Shown here in pieces: positions 47,057 through 57,237 of a stretch of DNA of 64,000 nt. Positions within the stretch are counted from its first letter, which is position 1. Each line of letters starts with the position of its first letter. The stretch covers positions 22,538,273 to 22,602,272 of the forward strand of contig JASWHV010000018.1 of NCBI GenBank assembly GCA_030760725.1, read 5' to 3'. Position numbers and translations under genes: made by a program. Below the pieces are notes generated by a model. That model saw only the letters and a list, made by a program, of their open reading frames with translations, ran no database searches and was not told the DNA's origin. This DNA comes from Neostapfia colusana (taxonomy: Eukaryota; Streptophyta; Magnoliopsida; Poales; Poaceae).

Positions 47057-47077
47057 TTTGGCGCGCCAGGTAGGGGG
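47057..47077 (+). other. R10 primer binding site (Tat type)
   Basis: TTTGGCGCGCCAGGTAGGGG directly follows the LTR. This form is usual for Tat-lineage elements and differs from the iMet site of the other Ty3 elements here. Confidence 0.8.
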
Positions 47078-47081
47078 CTTT

Positions 47082-50000
47082 TGTGACAGCGCTCAGATGC
47101 CATGTGAAACGGCTCAGATACCACGCTGAGACGGCCCCACGGGACCTCGTCGGGTGGTGCCGTGTTATGCGGCACCCAACAGCACACGGATCGATGAACA
47201 TACATCATATTACATAAATAGTTTGCGGAAGCGTACAAGAATGTTTTACAAATAAGTATATCAGAGTAAACTACAGCGGAAGACTATCACTCTCACGACT
47301 CATATCTAAACTAGCAACAAAGAAACGGTCCAGCCCGCGGACGTTTCTTACTAGCAACACGAAGATCAATCTGCAGCGGCGAGGATGCTCTTAGAGTGAG
47401 CACTCGGAGGTTCCCGAGTCTCATCGGCACCCCTTCTCATAATCAGCGAGTCAATTACCTGCAAAACAACTCGGATAGCATCCGTGAGCATAACGCTCAG
47501 CAAGACTTAACCGTCACCCTAAACATGAAACTCTAAGTGAGGATTATGGACCTAACATAGGATGGCATAAGCATAAGTAAACTCGCCTAAAAGTGAATCC
47601 TTACTTTCAGTATTAATTGCAGTATTTTAAGTAACCCTGGGCACGCCACATCGGGAGTCCACAATCAAACAAGAAACGCTTTCCCCCGATGTAATTTGCT
47701 CATGGCATAAAAGAATCGAGTTTGCACTAGCCTATTCATCGAGCTCCAATACAAGGTAGTATAATACTTCACATCAAGATGATTAGTTCCCCTTCTCATG
47801 CAAGTTCTTACTACGTCACGACTGTGAGAACAAGTATGCTCGGTCCATTCCGCGAGCGACGGTGATTCGAATCAATAACACCCGGACTACACGACACGTA
47901 CGCCCGTACTCGACGTTGCCTACAACAACCATCACTGACATCGTACGTGGCAGCCTTTCCCCCGTTTCACCCCCGCTGAATCGATCAAGTCGCCCCGTAC
48001 AGTAGCTACTCTCATGGTGCACCTTCCGACGTGAGATGTCATGAGAATATTCCCCACATACTGCACACCGGCCGTCCGCCTGAGGCGACCCGAAAAGTCC
48101 CAACGACAGCTTCCCGAGGTACATCGGTTTACTGGGTCCCATATAGCCAGCATGAGTCCGGTACACAACTCAAACTTGTTCAACAGGGCCGCATACGGAT
48201 CGGTCCTTGACCGACACGGACAGGTCTACAGCACCCAGGCCCCTATGTCCTGCTGCTCCTACAACCTTCCGGTCTCAACTTTAACTTGCTAATTCAATTA
48301 CGAACCAATCCCGTATGCCCCTGTTGTTCCTAAATCTGCGAGTAGCATCTCACCACTCGACTTCTACCGAACCGTACTTAAGCATGGCAGTTCTACACGG
48401 TGAAAGACACCTACCCAATACTCCATGGGTCATTTGGCTATGCAAGAGGAGTATCAATCACTAGACCTAATGCACAGTTCATATCTTGACCGAAAGTGAG
48501 TACAAAATAAAAACTTAACAGCTGTTAAATGCAAACCGGAGCTTGCCTGTTTTGCAGGGTAGTCGTATATAAGCAGTTAGTATCCTTGCAGATCCACCCT
48601 TGACTCTCCGGAGCTTGATCCACTTTGATGAATCACTCCTTTGAGCCCCCTTCGTTGTGGTCCCTATTGAAATGCATATGCATATGTTTCATGGGATGTA
48701 ATGGAAAGAAGTTATAGAATTACTTTCTTAAGAGCAGAGGTTGTGTGGAAAAGCCAAGCATGGCTTGGTTTGCCTCTGTTGTGCAAAGAACAGAATTAAA
48801 CTAATTTGACCTTAAGGCCCTTAGCTATACACTAACCCTTTTCTCTAATGAACATAATAGATAAGCTGAAAGGATTTGAGTGCAACTGAAGAACAAGAAC
48901 TCCAATGGCCTCAAAACTTTTACAGCAGGTTCTATACTACCTAAGGATTTAGCTTGCCAAATTGCAGCTAATGTGGAGTCAAATTGTGTCCTCCATAATT
49001 CTCACCATACCTCTTATGTATTTTTCCCTTATACATAAGTATGGAGAATAAGAACAGGAAGTTCCAGGGCTCATCTTGGGCTGATAATTTACATGTGAGT
49101 TTTTGATCACAGGAGAGTCATCTGGTCCAAAATTCAGCCCTTTTACTTGGGTAGTTCTCCCAGAACAATTCCTTAAGCATTTGTACTCAATAGAATTAAT
49201 TCTGTAGTAATGTGCATTTTCATGCCCAACTAAGTGAACTAAAAATTCCAAGTATGTCCCAGAGAGCTTGCCTAAATTTTCCTATGATTTTTGGAGCTAT
49301 GGATTTCTCAGAACAGATTTTTGAAGTGGGAAACATTTTCTGAAAATGTTTCTGGACTCTTATGAACACAGCAGATTGTTTTTAGCAAATCCCTACGCAA
49401 ATGATCTTCAAATGAGCTGAAAATTTGCTATGAGGTCAACAATATTCTAAAGAATATTCTGGCAAAATTTGGGTATTTTTGGATAAGCCAAATTCCCTCT
49501 ATAATTCTTTTTCAGAAAACCTTCCAAGAATTTTCCAGAATTAAATAATTCGTTTCATACAAATTGGGTTGTACCTCTGGATAGTACTCTCTTAAAGGAA
49601 TCCAACAAAATTTATCTCACTATTTTTGGAGCTTCCTACACCAAGTTATGCATTTTACAAGTTTGCACAACTCTCTGTTTGATTTTTAAACAGCACAGTA
49701 GCGCGTGGGGCCCACGGGTCAGGTTCTTCTTCAACCTCCCGCCAGAGCCCGCGGTGCACACCAGCAGAAAACTTGGCATGGCTCGTTCTCCCTCATTTCT
49801 CCACCAAATGAGCTCCGGTTTCGCCCTACATGCTCCTGGGAACGTGGCGCAGCTGCCGGGCAAGGTTTTCCCGCATGAAAATGGCTGCAGGTGGGTCGGC
49901 ACCGGTGGGGCGGCTCGGGAGCTCGACATGGACGCGTTCCAGCGTGTCCAAGGCATCTCCCGGCGAGCTATGATGTCCTACAGCATCCCTATGGCTCTAG

Positions 50001-51153
50001 GAACATGGAACGGGGATCAGATCATGCAGGAAGTGGCTGCAACCTAGTCCTCACCGTGGACCATGGCAGTTTTGGCCGCCGGCGATGATTTCTCGTCGCC
50101 CGGGGCCTAGGAGGGTCGGTTTCCTTTGGTTTTCGGCGTGGGAGGGCGCTAGGGCATCTAGTTGCTGTGGTTTGAATTGTAGGAGGTGTGATCAATCGGT
50201 TTGGGAGAATTTCCCGAATTAAACACATGCTGTTTTATACGTGCACCGGCGCCAAAACTCGAATTCCGGCGAGCCGGCGTCGGGGGAGAGCAAGAGGACG
50301 ACGGGATGAGGATCAGTACCTCCTGGCGCACCTCTGTGACCTCTTGAGCCTGCCGGAGAGGCGCTGGTCTGGCCGGGAGACAGGGGCAATGGAGCAGCGC
50401 CGACGAGGTGCTCTGCTCTCGGTTTGTTTGCGAGGAGGAGAAAGCAATTGTGCTTTGCTTCGGCCGGGGGGGGCACGTTATCACGTTGGGGGTGCGGCCA
50501 GGACCGACCCCAGGGCGCCAGCGCATGGAAACCGGCAGCAGGAGCTGTCACCGGCAAGCTGCTCGGTGGCGCTCGCGAGCTGCTCGGGAAAAGTCCCCAC
50601 CGAGAGCAATACTTAGGGAGTAAGTCTCCTCCTTTAGCTCTATGACCTGTGGGTCCCACCCCCCATTTCTTCAGCAAATATCTTCTCAAGCTGATCTTTT
50701 CACTCCCCAAAATGCTAAATTTTAAAAAGGTGGGCTAGAATTTGAATTCTTCAAATTTAGTTTGAATTTGCAAGACTAAATCTGAATTTGGTTTAGAATT
50801 TGCAATTTCCTCACTTTAGCTCTCCTTTGAGCCCACCCTACAATTGAAAAGTTGGTGATAACCTTTTCCCTAAAAACTCAACTATATGGCTACATGTTAT
50901 TTCAAAGTTTTTGGGTCACCATATGTGTGAACTTTGAATTTCAAATCTGAATTTTAAACTTACATGCAAAGAGGTATTTAACTCCTTATTGGTTCAACAT
51001 TTTTAAATAAAAAGGTGAACCTCATGTTGGATGTTCATCCATGTATTACTTTGCATGAAGAAAAGTTTTAGCAAGTCCCATATTTCCTGTCATTGCCACA
51101 CATATGAACTCAAACCATAGTTTTTATTCATACACATTTTTGGGACTTTTACA
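47082..51153 (-). repeat. R11 3' LTR, 4072 bp
   Basis: On the minus strand it starts TGTAAAAGTCCC (51153) and ends GCGCTGTCACA (47082). The sequence is unlike the R5 LTR apart from its ends and general layout. No gene called inside. Confidence 0.95.
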
Positions 51154-51170
51154 TTCCTCCCCCCTTAAAA
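51154..51170 (-). other. R11 polypurine tract
   Basis: The minus strand reads TTTTAAGGGGGGAGGAA next to the 3' LTR, identical to that of R5. Confidence 0.85.
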
Positions 51171-51217
51171 GAATCTTGTCCCGAGATTACAAAAGAGGAA
51201 CGAGACGGGAGAGGTAA

Positions 51218-54200
51218 TTACAAACTGTACAAAGATAAAAGTTCCGGGTAGTTGGTGCGGAGATAATCTTCACTTTCCCACGTCGCCTCTTCCGCGGTGT
51301 GATTACTCCACAGCACCTTGAAAAATTTGATCGTCCGGTTCCGGGTTACCCGGGTCTTTTCATCCAAAATCTGAACCGGTCGCTCGGTGTAGGTCAGGTC
51401 CGGTTTCAATTCATCGACGTCCTCAGTGCGAATAGCAGCGGTGAATTTGAGGCACTTCCGCAGCTGTGAAACATGAAATACATCATGAACACCCGCTAGA
51501 CTTGCCGGTAACTCCAGCCGGTAGGCTACGGGTCCGCACTTCTCCGTGATAGCAAAAGGACCAATAAAACGGGGAGCGAGCTTCCCCTTTACACCGAACC
51601 GGTGAATGCCCTTCATCGGGGATACACGAAGATAAACGTGTTCTCCGACGTCAAAATGTAATGGCCTACGCCTCTGATCCGCGTAGCTCTTCTGTCGGGA
51701 TTGTGCAGCCTTTAAGTTCTCTTGTATCAACCGAACTCGGTCTTCGGCTTCGTTGACAAGATCAATCCCAAACAGAACTCTTTCGCCGGACTCACACCAA
51801 TTCAGTGGTGTGCGACACTTCCGGCCATAGAGAGCTTCATACGGTGCCATTTTAATACTCGCTTGATAACCGTTGTTGTATGAAAACTCCGCCAGCGGTA
51901 GGTGATCATCCCAATTCCTACCGTGGTGGATGGCACACGCTCTCAACATATCCTCAAGTACTTGATTCACCCTCTCAGTTTGTCCATCAGTTTGAGGGTG
52001 ATATGCGGAGCTTCTAATTAGCTTGGTGCCCAACGAGGCATGCAGCTGCTCCCAAAACCGAGAAACGAACAACGCACCTCGATCTGAGATGATGGTCTTC
52101 GGGACACCATGTGAACATATAATTCTGGAGATGAATAACTCCGCATATTGCCTTGCTCGATAATGAGTGTTTACCGGTATGAAATGAGCTGATTTCGTCA
52201 ACCGGTCGACGATCACCCATATCGAGTCATGCTTCTTGGATGTGAGCGGTAATCCAACGATGAAGTCCATACTCACATTCTCCCATTTCCATGCCGGTAT
52301 CTTCAAAGGTTGTAGCGGTCCGGCTTTCCGCATATGATCAGCCTTGACCCGTCTACACGTATCACACTCGGATACGTATTTAGCAATCTCCCTCTTCATC
52401 CTCGTCCACCAAAATTTCTGTTTCAAATCTTGGTACATCTTGTTACTCCCGGGATGAATGGAAAACTTTGACAGGTGGGCTTCATCCAAGATCTTCTTCC
52501 GGAGTTTCATATTGCGCGGTACCACTATACGGTTGTTAAACCATATTGTACCCTTCTCATCCTTCCGGAAACATTTCACCTCTCCGTTGTCTAGTCTTCT
52601 CCGTATGTGAGACATACCTCTGTCTCTTCTTTGAGCCTCAACAATCTCTTCACGAATTGTTGGAATGAGCGCGAGATTATAAAGCGCGCCATACGGAATG
52701 ACACGGAGGCTGGGTTCTTCATCTTCCAACTCAGCAACCGCTAAGTTGTGAACGTGGGCTTTCCGACTAAGCGCGTCGGCAACCACGTTGGCTTTTCCCG
52801 GGTGATAGTGGATCTCTATTTCATAATCTTTTATGAGCTCCAACCATCTCCGTTGTCTCATATTCAGCTCCTTCTGCGTGAAGATATACTTCAGGCTCTT
52901 ATGGTCGGTGTAGAGGTGAACAAGATTACCCAGTAGATAATGCCTCCACATCTTTAACGCCAACACCACAGCAGCAAGCTCAAGATCGTGAGTTGGATAA
53001 TGCTGCTCGTGGTTTCGCAGTTGACGAGACCCATAGGCGACTACACGCCCTTCTTGCATCAGAACGCAGCCGAGACCGATGCCGGATGCATCGCAGTATA
53101 CATCAAATGGCTTCGTCGTGTCCGGCTGAGCAAGAACTGGAGCCGTTGTGAGATGTTTCACCAAAGTTTTGAATGCGGCTTCACATGCTGCATTCCACAT
53201 GTATTTAGTGCCCTTCTTCAGCAGCTCCGTCATTGGTTTAGCAATCTTTGAGAAGCTCGGAATAAACCTCCGATAATACCCCGCTAAACCTAAGAAACTT
53301 CGGACCTCGTGGACCGATTTGGGAGATTCCCACTTCAGCACTTGTTCAATTTTGCTGGGGTCCACGGCGATACCTTCTGCTGAAATAATATGGCCTAGGA
53401 AAGGCACTTGATCGATCCAGAACTCGCACTTGCTGAACTTGGCATATAACTGGTGCTCCCGCAACCGTTGTAGCACAATGCGCAGATGTTCAGCATGCTC
53501 TTCTTCAGATTTGGAGTAAACCAATATGTCGTCGATGAACACCACGACGAACTTGTCTAACTCCGGCATAAACACAGAATTCATCAAATACATGAAGTGC
53601 GCCGGAGCGTTGGTTAATCCAAATGACATGACGAGGTACTCATAGAGTCCGTATCTCGTCGAGAAAGCTGTCTTTGGTATGTCCTCCGGTCGGATCTTGA
53701 TTTGATGATATCCCGACCGAAGATCCATCTTCGAAAATACCTTTGCACCCACCAGCTGATCGAACAGGATGTCGATGCGGGGCAAAGGATACTTGTTCTT
53801 TATTGTGACAGCATTGAGAGGACGATAGTCAACACATAGCCGTAGTGTTTCGTCCTTCTTCTTAACGAACAGCGCTGAGCAACCCCAAGGTGAAGAACTT
53901 GGTCGTATGAAACCCTTGCTCATGAGTTCATTCAGTTGCTCTTTCAACTCCGCTAGCTCGTTAGGTGCCATCTTGTAAGGCCTTCGTGAAATAGGCGTCG
54001 TTCCCGGCGCCAGTTCAATTTTGAACTCGACGTCCCGTTCGGGCGGCATGCCCGGTAAGTCATCGGGAAATACGTCGGGATAATCACGTACCACCGGAAT
54101 ATATTCAAGCTTCAGCGCTTCCGTGTGGTAGGCCTCTACCATATCTAGATCTTCGCTGTCTAAAAACAGCGTGTGCTGTCCGTGAATCGGCGAGTCAATC

Positions 54201-55687
54201 TGGACAGTCCGGTTACCGATATTGAGAACGGCACCGTGATGATTTAACCAAGACATCCCCAATATAATGTCTATCTTCTGCCTATCCAACATAATCAGCG
54301 ATGTTGGGTATATTTTTCCGCCCAAACACAAAGCTGCTCGGGACACAATCTGATTGGCAGAGATATTTCCTCCCGGTGAACGTATGAGAAAACTCGTTGT
54401 GGGAGTATTGGTGGATAATTGGTGCTGATCCACACATGTTTTGCTGATAAAATTGTGGGTTGCACCTGAATCAAAAAGTACCAATACGGGCACGTCCTTG
54501 AGAGTAAACATGCCCGCTAACACCGGTGCTCCCTCAGGGACATCCTCAATCGCAAGATGTTGCACACTCCCGGATTGCAATGCTGTTATGTTGACTGGAG
54601 CAGGTGGCGGCATACCACCTGAGGATGATGGCTGTCTGGTGTTTACCAACTTCTCCCGACATTCCTGCCTAAAATGCCCAAAACGGTGGCAATAAGAACA
54701 CGGAGGTTTCCCCGGTTCTTCGTTGACTTGTGGTTGAGAAGTTGAGGCACTTGGCTGCAGCAATGATGCGACAGATGTCATTCGTTGCTGAGGCAAATGT
54801 GTTGCTTCAAGACATGACTCTTGAGCAGGAAATCTGTACGGAGTTGATCTCTCTGGTGCTTGCCATATCTCATCGGATGGTGTGTGATACACCACACGGT
54901 ATTTACGAGGAACGATTGGTGTGTCTTCTTGCACATCCTCCCGGTCCCTCTTCTCTGCTTGACACTCAAGTGTCGCTTGTTCTTGCAGCAGAGCAGCACT
55001 GATCAACTCGGTGTAACTGCCTTGATTGAACAAAGCTAACTTCTCTTTTAGTATGGCACTCAAGCCATAGAAAAAGTAGTCACACATTGCAGCTTCGCTC
55101 GTCGCATAAGCAGGAGCATATTGTGCCAGAAGGTTGAATCTTCGGACATAATCGAGGACACTCATGTCCCCCTGCTTCAAGTTTCTGAATTCTTGCTGTT
55201 GGGCCTTGATAAAACCCATAGGAATGTGACGAGCACGGAATGCTTCACGAAATTCCGTCCATTCCACTTGATGACCTTCCGGAACGGTGGCAAGATAAGC
55301 GAACCACCAATTTCCGGCGGCTCCATGGAGCTGTTGAGCTGCAAATGATGTCTTCTGATACTCGTCGCACTCAAACACTCCAAACTTCGACTCCATAACT
55401 CGAAGCCACTGATCAGCTTCCACTGGTTCATGGGCTTCCGTGAAGATTGGCGGTTGTGTCGCCAAGAAATCCAAGTAGGCGTTTCGAGGTGGAACGTCCT
55501 GTTGCGCGTGTTGGAGTAAGCCCTGTTGTACCAAGGCTTGGAGTAGTCTTGTGTTCTCTTGACTTGACTCGACCATCTGAGCCATGACATCCGCCCATAC
55601 CGTTGATGGCGGTGCCCGTGGTGGAGTCGAGTCATCATCGTCTTGACGAGAACTATCAACCCTACTCGGAGAATGAGTACGCACCAT
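51218..55687 (-). CDS. gag-pol: R11 gag-pol polyprotein, intact, 1489 aa
   Basis: Start chosen at MVRTHSPSRV (55687); the frame is open 40 codons further up, but those codons look like leader. Gag has a capsid region (residues about 70-250) and a zinc knuckle with C330, C333, H338, C343. Protease has DSG at 406-408. RT has FIDD at 717-720, and RNase H has DAS at 866-868. The integrase zinc finger has H1071, H1078, C1108, C1111, and the core has D1141, D1202, E1238. The C-terminal chromodomain is at about 1437-1482. No stop or shift is seen. Gag and pol are one frame, as in many plant chromoviruses. The protein makes particles, copies RNA into DNA and inserts it, with the chromodomain probably guiding to heterochromatin. 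Lineage Tekay/Del is inferred from sequence style and long LTRs. Confidence 0.95.
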   Translation of the reverse strand: MVRTHSPSRVDSSRQDDDDSTPPRAPPSTVWADVMAQMVESSQENTRLLQALVQQGLLQHAQQDVPPRNAYLDFLATQPPIFTEAHEPVEADQWLRVMESKFGVFECDEYQKTSFAAQQLHGAAGNWWFAYLATVPEGHQVEWTEFREAFRARHIPMGFIKAQQQEFRNLKQGDMSVLDYVRRFNLLAQYAPAYATSEAAMCDYFFYGLSAILKEKLALFNQGSYTELISAALLQEQATLECQAEKRDREDVQEDTPIVPRKYRVVYHTPSDEIWQAPERSTPYRFPAQESCLEATHLPQQRMTSVASLLQPSASTSQPQVNEEPGKPPCSYCHRFGHFRQECREKLVNTRQPSSSGGMPPPAPVNITALQSGSVQHLAIEDVPEGAPVLAGMFTLKDVPVLVLFDSGATHNFISKTCVDQHQLSTNTPTTSFLIRSPGGNISANQIVSRAALCLGGKIYPTSLIMLDRQKIDIILGMSWLNHHGAVLNIGNRTVQIDSPIHGQHTLFLDSEDLDMVEAYHTEALKLEYIPVVRDYPDVFPDDLPGMPPERDVEFKIELAPGTTPISRRPYKMAPNELAELKEQLNELMSKGFIRPSSSPWGCSALFVKKKDETLRLCVDYRPLNAVTIKNKYPLPRIDILFDQLVGAKVFSKMDLRSGYHQIKIRPEDIPKTAFSTRYGLYEYLVMSFGLTNAPAHFMYLMNSVFMPELDKFVVVFIDDILVYSKSEEEHAEHLRIVLQRLREHQLYAKFSKCEFWIDQVPFLGHIISAEGIAVDPSKIEQVLKWESPKSVHEVRSFLGLAGYYRRFIPSFSKIAKPMTELLKKGTKYMWNAACEAAFKTLVKHLTTAPVLAQPDTTKPFDVYCDASGIGLGCVLMQEGRVVAYGSRQLRNHEQHYPTHDLELAAVVLALKMWRHYLLGNLVHLYTDHKSLKYIFTQKELNMRQRRWLELIKDYEIEIHYHPGKANVVADALSRKAHVHNLAVAELEDEEPSLRVIPYGALYNLALIPTIREEIVEAQRRDRGMSHIRRRLDNGEVKCFRKDEKGTIWFNNRIVVPRNMKLRKKILDEAHLSKFSIHPGSNKMYQDLKQKFWWTRMKREIAKYVSECDTCRRVKADHMRKAGPLQPLKIPAWKWENVSMDFIVGLPLTSKKHDSIWVIVDRLTKSAHFIPVNTHYRARQYAELFISRIICSHGVPKTIISDRGALFVSRFWEQLHASLGTKLIRSSAYHPQTDGQTERVNQVLEDMLRACAIHHGRNWDDHLPLAEFSYNNGYQASIKMAPYEALYGRKCRTPLNWCESGERVLFGIDLVNEAEDRVRLIQENLKAAQSRQKSYADQRRRPLHFDVGEHVYLRVSPMKGIHRFGVKGKLAPRFIGPFAITEKCGPVAYRLELPASLAGVHDVFHVSQLRKCLKFTAAIRTEDVDELKPDLTYTERPVQILDEKTRVTRNRTIKFFKVLWSNHTAEEATWESEDYLRTNYPELLSLYSL

Positions 55688-57237
55688 ACTGCACAAAGAT
55701 AATTTTTGAGGGGAGTCAAAACATGATCTCAGCAGTATGTGAAAGTATGTAAAACATGAACATGCTAAAACTTTATGAAAGCATAACAAAATTTCATGTT
55801 TACACATCTTTCTAAAGCCAACATATCCAGTCCCTCATTCGGTACAAAACAGACCTTTCAGTACTTAACCCAGAATTTGATCCAGTTACTAGCATTTTCA
55901 TAACTCAAGTTGAATACCAAAGTTAAAGTTAACTTCAGTATATTTTCAACGAGTACTCACATGCCCCTAGATCATTTCTGGAACAAAAGTTAGGATTGTT
56001 CAAAGTTGACAGAATTTCTGGCTAAAATTTGCCAGCACCTCCTTTGTATGTGGCTGTTTTCATCACAGTTTTACATACAACTGGGGTACAATTCTGAACA
56101 AACTATGAACTACAAAATCGTTGTAAGTTTCATAACCTTTCCAACGGTGTATTACATGACCCTTATAAAATTTTCTACAGATTGTTATGACCAATTTACC
56201 GAAACATCCAGAGAAGTTTGCATCTGCTCTGTTTTCTGAACAGTTTGCATTCATCTGGACGTTCAACCAAGTTGGTGTCGGATTTGGCTCTGGAGTTCTA
56301 CAGAAAAGTTGTAGAGCACTTAATAAACTTTCCAGAACCGTATCAAACACCTCCATTGGGTCAAACTAATCAGAGTTACGCTCTGTGAAAGTTCGGCAAA
56401 ACTTCTGCCAGAACAGAGCACTCTGTTTTTGAGATCAAAAGAAGCCTAGTAATTCTCTTCTTTGAAACTTAGTTCAAATGAAGAGTTCAGTAACTAATAT
56501 GTGCTTTATCACATCCATTTTTAGTTTGAAAGTTAGTCATGAATGATTTCTGCATAGGTAAGAATACTATCCAGTGTAGTACGGTGACGATGCACCGCAA
56601 GACATATGACGGTACTACGTTGCCTCACCAAAGAAAAACCTAACCGGATTACACCGGCATACACGTATCATTAGGTGGCACTAAAACGATCACTCGCAAA
56701 CGTGTTCTACACGCACTAAGGTTTTTCGTGGTTAGTACCTACATAAAACACACTCAATCATCAGGTTCGGCGGCACACCGAACCCGGTATCCATAACAGT
56801 TTGTACACCCGGCCGTCATCACTCGCCCAGGTGTTCTCAAGCCAAACACGCCTTGAGCTACGTGTTCACGTTACTGACCACGTGACGGGGTCTCCCAAAT
56901 TGCACCACGCACGCCTGGGAAGACGTTGCTCGAATACCCCAAACGACATGAAGAGTCGTAGAGGATACTAAAGCGGGTCGGGTTACCTGCCACCCGTGGG
57001 GCTCCACCCTTCAGCTTGTGCGCACTGGTGGACAGCGCATACGTGCACCCCCCAAGACATAAACGTCCCGAGATGCACGATTTTCCGACATAACAAATAG
57101 GTTAGCTTGCCACCTTCATAATATGCTAATAGTAGTCCTTATGTGGGCCTAGTACCGTTATCTCACCGTATCCTAAGTTTTTGACATAATATGATGCTCA
57201 ATCCGTGCTCTGTTCCCAACGCGGCTCTGATACCATG
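55688..57237 (-). other. R11 leader, with block shared with R5
   Basis: 1.55 kb between primer site and gag without a credible gene. The part next to gag (55800-56570) is AT-rich. The block at about 56750-57110 is nearly identical to the R5 leader. It holds a hairpin CTCAAG...CTTGAG at 56836-56857. A packaging or dimerisation role is possible but unproven. Confidence 0.75.
57220..57235 (-). other. R11 primer binding site (tRNA-iMet type)
   Basis: The minus strand reads TGGTATCAGAGCCGCG, two bases from the 5' LTR end at 57238. Confidence 0.9.

Noticed and set aside
49636..50710. ORFs of 106-163 aa repeated at 59792-60866
   Set aside because: These are LTR duplicates of R11 with no recognisable domain, in GC-rich U3/R DNA.
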